Below are positions 48,192 to 51,295 of a stretch of 51,295 nucleotides of DNA, in pieces. The stretch comes from a virus, in the IMG/VR virus record IMGVR_UViG_3300011113_000590, positions 1-51,295 of that record. One strand, 5' to 3'. Position numbers and translations under genes: made by a program. The notes below the pieces were generated by a model. The model had not been told where the DNA came from and searched no databases. It saw only the letters and a list, made by a program, of their open reading frames with translations. Position 1 is the first letter of the stretch, and the number at the start of each line of letters is the position of its first letter.

Positions 48192-48989
48192 TCAGCTTAC
48201 GGTGCGGTTGGGCAGATACGCTTCGATATCTGAGTAATCGGGAGCGCTATCAGGAACGATGTAACAAGCTTCAACCAGGATGTACCCAGTGAGACCTGCG
48301 GCCACATCAGCATCAGAAAGATACACACCACCAGTGGCGGAAGTACCGTCTGCACTACCCTTGGCATACACCTTGAAGGTGGTACCAGTGGTGAGTGTCT
48401 TATACGCACCGGTAACAGTAGGTGTACCAGAGGTGATAAGAAGGGGAGTGGAGCTAAAGGCTTGACTAGCACCTGAGAAGAAGATCTTGGTGGAAGCATC
48501 ACCTGAAACTGTGGAAGCTAGGTAAGCAGCAGCAACAGGTTCGCCGGAAGCGGCTACGGGGCTACCAGCGTTATCGCGGCCAAAAGCAATTACGGTACCA
48601 GTGGTAGCATAAACGCCAGAAGCTGAACGACCATCACCCCAGCCTGAGGCAACGGAAATAGCGGTGCGATAAATGTAAGCGGATTGTATGGTGTCACCGC
48701 TGATCACCATCCCAGTGATGTCAGGACGGGTGTCGTCTTGACGATAAGGGGAAGGAATGATCACACTCATGGTTTGACCATAAGTTGTGGCGCTGCCAGA
48801 GGCCCAGGTCACGGGCACATAGCCACGTTGTTGGAAGTAGCGCCAGCCGGGAATAGCAAGAACAGCAGTGGGGCCATCCTTGGAAGCGTTAACCGTGGTG
48901 CCACCGGTGGTATCAATGTTTTTGTACCAGCCGTTGAGGGCTTCTACCCAGTTGCCGGGGTAGATCTTTTTAGTAGACAGGTAGGTCAT
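48192..48989 (-). CDS. Putative head decoration or minor structural protein
   Basis: A strong AAGGAG site lies just before ATG 48989. The 265 residues are beta-rich (TAVLAIPGWRYFQQRGYVPV, ASGSATTYGQTMSVIIPSPY, YLSDADVAAGLTGYILVEAC). Codon use is G/C-leaning like the capsid gene next to it, implying high expression. Immediately downstream of the major capsid gene, a decoration or second major virion protein is likely. Confidence 0.68.
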   Translation of the reverse strand: MTYLSTKKIYPGNWVEALNGWYKNIDTTGGTTVNASKDGPTAVLAIPGWRYFQQRGYVPVTWASGSATTYGQTMSVIIPSPYRQDDTRPDITGMVISGDTIQSAYIYRTAISVASGWGDGRSASGVYATTGTVIAFGRDNAGSPVAASGEPVAAAYLASTVSGDASTKIFFSGASQAFSSTPLLITSGTPTVTGAYKTLTTGTTFKVYAKGSADGTSATGGVYLSDADVAAGLTGYILVEACYIVPDSAPDYSDIEAYLPNRTVS

Positions 48990-49020
48990 TTATCTCTCCT
49001 TGTTGGTTTACTTATTAATA

Positions 49021-50184
49021 TCAAAGAATGCCGTCATCGCTGACGAAGCTGTAGGCGTTGGTAACAAAGTCCTTGTTCAAGATTTCAAAACCAGCGTACA
49101 GTTGCCAAATCAAGATGATGAAGCGGCTGAAGTCATCATTGTTATTGATGAGCACTTGAGCGTTAGGACCACCAACACCCACGCCAATTGCTTGGGGACC
49201 AAAGAAGAAGCCTTGTGCAACTTCTTGGTTGGAGTAAGAAACGCTGTCGGTAAAGCTAGCAGCAACAGTCTTGGTGGGGAAGTTAGTTGATTCGTAGAAC
49301 TTCACACCTTCAAACTGAACGCCAGTAGGCATTACAGGTTCACCAGCAAGGAAGTAACCTTGACCAGCTTGAGGGCCTTGATAGAAGCTGGCGTTGTTAG
49401 GCATCATGGGGTTACCCATGTACATGCCTTGACCAGGGTTGCCAGAGTAACGAGCAATTTCACGGAAGTCAGCGTCACGACGCAGATGCATCATGAACGT
49501 AGGATCGCAAATACAACGATACAAACCATCAGAGAAGGTAGGGACGTTACGCTTACGCAGATCCTTGACAACGTTCAACAAGTCAGTTGAAACGTGGAAT
49601 TGCTGAACTTGTGCTGCGTACTCAGCAGTGGTGTAAGCAACTTGACCAGAAGAGTTCTTGTTCTTACCACCAGCGAAGTAGTAACCACCTTGGGTGGTAG
49701 AAGCTTCACCATTGGCTTCTGCCTTGGCAAGTTCGTCAATGAACACACGGTCACGCCACCGGCGATAGTCGTCCAAGAGGGTCAGTGAACCAATGGACTG
49801 GTGGAACATATTCAGATTACCTGTATCCAGAAGGAGACGTTGGGCGGTAATCAGGGTTTCCCGTGCAATCTTAAAGGTTGAAGGTTGGGTGGGATCGGTC
49901 GGGTCCGCAGGGCCAGTGTATTCCTTAAGCACCACAAGGACTTTTTCCTTGGTGATGTTACGGCTGTTGGCGGTACCGATGGTTTGATCGGAAATCCGTT
50001 CGCGGCTGTCCTTGGTACCAGGAGTACCCCAGAACTTATAGCGGTCTAGTTGAACGGTTTGGCCAGGTTGGCGAGTGAAGTCATGGACCACCACAGGCTC
50101 AACAGCCATTTCGCAAATGTATGCGGGGTGGGGCCGATATAGTTCGGCACCAAGAATCTTCGGAAAATCGTTATCAATAAACAC
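49021..50184 (-). CDS. Major capsid protein
   Basis: GTG 50184 (minus) follows GGAGG by about 10 nt, a strong ribosome site. The 387 residues have the layout of N4-gp56/P22-coat-type HK97-fold capsid proteins seen in cyanophages: FDPK-like N-arm absent, VVHDFTRQPGQTVQLDRYKF, VLKEYTGP, long helices (ARETLITAQRLLLDTGNL, DDYRRWRDRVFIDELAK), GLYRCICDPTFMMHLRRD, and MPTGVQFEGVKFYESTNFP. Codons favour G/C ends, consistent with very high expression. Confidence 0.85.
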   Translation of the reverse strand: MFIDNDFPKILGAELYRPHPAYICEMAVEPVVVHDFTRQPGQTVQLDRYKFWGTPGTKDSRERISDQTIGTANSRNITKEKVLVVLKEYTGPADPTDPTQPSTFKIARETLITAQRLLLDTGNLNMFHQSIGSLTLLDDYRRWRDRVFIDELAKAEANGEASTTQGGYYFAGGKNKNSSGQVAYTTAEYAAQVQQFHVSTDLLNVVKDLRKRNVPTFSDGLYRCICDPTFMMHLRRDADFREIARYSGNPGQGMYMGNPMMPNNASFYQGPQAGQGYFLAGEPVMPTGVQFEGVKFYESTNFPTKTVAASFTDSVSYSNQEVAQGFFFGPQAIGVGVGGPNAQVLINNNDDFSRFIILIWQLYAGFEILNKDFVTNAYSFVSDDGIL

Positions 50185-50232
50185 TTGGTTTTATCCTCCG
50201 GTGTCGTAAAAAAATTTATCGGTGAAAGATTC

Positions 50233-50248
50233 AGACATGAACATGTCT
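50233..50248. promoter_or_regulatory. Perfect palindrome upstream of the capsid gene
   Basis: AGACATG, AA, CATGTCT: 7-nt arms with a 2-nt centre, about 50 nt before the capsid start on the minus strand. It could be an operator, or an mRNA hairpin. Nearby on the minus strand TAAAAT could act as a -10. Confidence 0.42.
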
Positions 50249-50281
50249 TATCTTTATGAATTTTAGCAGGTATTAATTTAA

Positions 50282-50860
50282 CTATTGATAATAGCCAGTG
50301 ATACCTGCTGATCCGGTGGTTTGTTTATAACGTGCACCGGGTGAATTACTAGAGCCGTAAGACTCTGGATCAATGGACTGTTGCTGTTGCACAAATCCAG
50401 GAACGTTAAGTGCTTCTGGAATCATGCCAGCGGCTTGACCACCAAGGGCAGCAAGACCAGTGGAAACAGGAACAGCAAGACCGGCAGCACCTACTTGCAG
50501 GGCTCCAGGGGAAACATTGTGCGCGGCTTTGTCAATATTGAGTAAGCCTTGGCGAATGCCTCCCAGGGCTGCTGCCCTTAATCCTTGCTGACGCTCGGCA
50601 GGTATTTTTTCAAGTTGTTTTGCAACTTGTTTGCCTATCGGAATAAAAGCATGAGATTGCAAACTTCCTGCTACTACTGGTGCATATTTACCTGCAAGAG
50701 TAATACCTGCACTTCTGGCACCTTTAAGGCCAGCGGCAGCACCAAGAGCAGCACCAAGTCCACCTAGAGTGGCAACACCTGGTTGTTGATCTTGGGCAAG
50801 CATCCCACCAACTGCAAGACCTGCAGCGGCGGGAATACCATACTTAATTAGTGGACGCAT
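50282..50860 (-). CDS. Gly/Ala-rich virion-region protein
   Basis: The 192 residues are Ala/Gly rich with hydrophobic stretches at about 8-50 (YGIPAAAGLAVGGMLAQDQQ, ATLGGLGAALGAAAGLKGA) and near 120-150, plus a polar C-terminus ending GSAGITGYYQ. Similar in style to the protein at 12842-13732. Probably an internal, membrane-interacting or minor virion protein. Starts 4 nt downstream of the stop of the preceding gene. No family recognised. Confidence 0.6.
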   Translation of the reverse strand: MRPLIKYGIPAAAGLAVGGMLAQDQQPGVATLGGLGAALGAAAGLKGARSAGITLAGKYAPVVAGSLQSHAFIPIGKQVAKQLEKIPAERQQGLRAAALGGIRQGLLNIDKAAHNVSPGALQVGAAGLAVPVSTGLAALGGQAAGMIPEALNVPGFVQQQQSIDPESYGSSNSPGARYKQTTGSAGITGYYQ

Positions 50861-50864
50861 GGTC

Positions 50865-51295
50865 TCACTCCATTACAAACAGTTTGTTTGCAACAGTGCC
50901 AGGTTGGGCTTGGTTCAAGATACGCCAGGCATTCTGGGGATCACGTGCCATTGCTTCGTTGAAACCGCCCCAGAAGTTTTGGGGTTGTTGGGGAGCAGCA
51001 GCAGCAGGAGGAGCAGGGAAGTTGCCGTAATCGGGAACTACTTGCTCAGTGCGGTAACCAGGAGTTTCCAATTGAGCCTCGCTTTCATATACGGGATAAG
51101 GACCTTCAGGACCGAAGAACTTCAGGGTGTAGTCACTCAGTACATCAGGGTTGGTAAGAATTTCGTTAAAGGCGAGATTCTCTTGGTGTTCGTTTACACC
51201 AAATTCAGCATAGTTTTGCAGGAGACCTTGGGCTTTTTGGCCCCAGGAAACTGCACTGTCCAACATGCCTTCAAGTTGAAGGGCGTAGTTATTTA
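50865..51295 (-). CDS. Hypothetical virion-region protein, 5' end outside the window
   Basis: The frame is open to the window edge (codons before ATG 51266 read NNYALQLEG), so the true start probably lies outside. The visible part is helical and acidic with EFGVNEHQENLAFNEIL, then a Pro/Ala spacer (NFPAPPAAAAPQQPQNFWGG) and a C-terminal helix ending in NKLFVME. Near the capsid gene a scaffold or minor head protein is possible. Not recognised. Confidence 0.6.
   Translation of the reverse strand, partial: NNYALQLEGMLDSAVSWGQKAQGLLQNYAEFGVNEHQENLAFNEILTNPDVLSDYTLKFFGPEGPYPVYESEAQLETPGYRTEQVVPDYGNFPAPPAAAAPQQPQNFWGGFNEAMARDPQNAWRILNQAQPGTVANKLFVME

Noticed and set aside
1-51295. tRNA and rRNA genes
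   Set aside because: I searched by eye for T-arm and acceptor-stem patterns and found no convincing cloverleaf; a dedicated tRNA scan would be decisive.
1-51295. Photosystem genes (psbA/psbD) or terminase/portal genes
   Set aside because: None of the proteins shows their motifs; terminase and portal must lie outside the window.

Overview
The window is a contiguous piece of a tailed double-stranded DNA phage genome, most likely a cyanophage. The lines of evidence are a family A DNA polymerase, a primase-helicase, an SSB, a dCTP deaminase, a major capsid protein gene next to many virion-type proteins, several cell-wall hydrolases, and dense packing with ATGA/TAATG stop-start overlaps. Host clues are a phage speD (a known cyanophage auxiliary gene), a small protein resembling the phycobilisome-degradation protein NblA (a phycobilisome host would fit), and an integrase-like fragment that reads like cyanobacterial integrases. 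The host assignment is inference; nothing here names a species. Both window ends probably cut a gene.

Layout. 1-11.9 kb (+): small early-type genes, two zinc-ribbon/HTH genes in tandem, a GP88-family protein, DNA polymerase, a two-OB-fold SSB, a SWIM-finger protein, a Gp157-like protein and a run of tiny genes, several coding membrane peptides. Four copies of one 30-nt intergenic element sit 47-50 nt upstream of starts here. 11.9-14.4 kb: a tight four-gene operon beginning with a clear Dps-type ferritin and ending with two very basic small proteins. 14.5-17.3 kb (-): a sugar/glycan module (glycosyltransferase plus two methyltransferases). 17.4-22.8 kb (+): PD-(D/E)XK nuclease, primase-helicase, SpeD, a GT4 glycosyltransferase and a strong terminator. 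22.8-23.1 kb is non-coding and rich in inverted repeats. 23.1-25.5 kb (+): two His-Me/HNH-like proteins and two unknown proteins. 25.5-32.6 kb (-): GH73-C39 lysin, fibre-associated protein, small membrane protein, a LamG/SPRY fibre and two repeat fibres. 32.6-36.3 kb (mostly +): DNA-binding protein, a methyltransferase-like protein with a lost catalytic motif, dCTP deaminase and DUF3310. 36.3-51.3 kb (mostly -): NblA-like protein, GH24 lysozyme, a 1072-residue structural protein, an HNH nuclease, an integrase-like remnant, and the head/virion block ending with the major capsid protein.

How the genes work together. Replication uses the primase-helicase, polymerase, SSB and nuclease, with Dcd feeding dUMP synthesis. 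SpeD would raise polyamine supply, and the NblA-like protein may dismantle antennae to free amino acids. The Dps/basic-protein operon looks like a DNA-protection or DNA-condensation module. Virion genes run leftward from the capsid gene. Four different peptidoglycan-hydrolase domains are spread across the virion and lysis regions.
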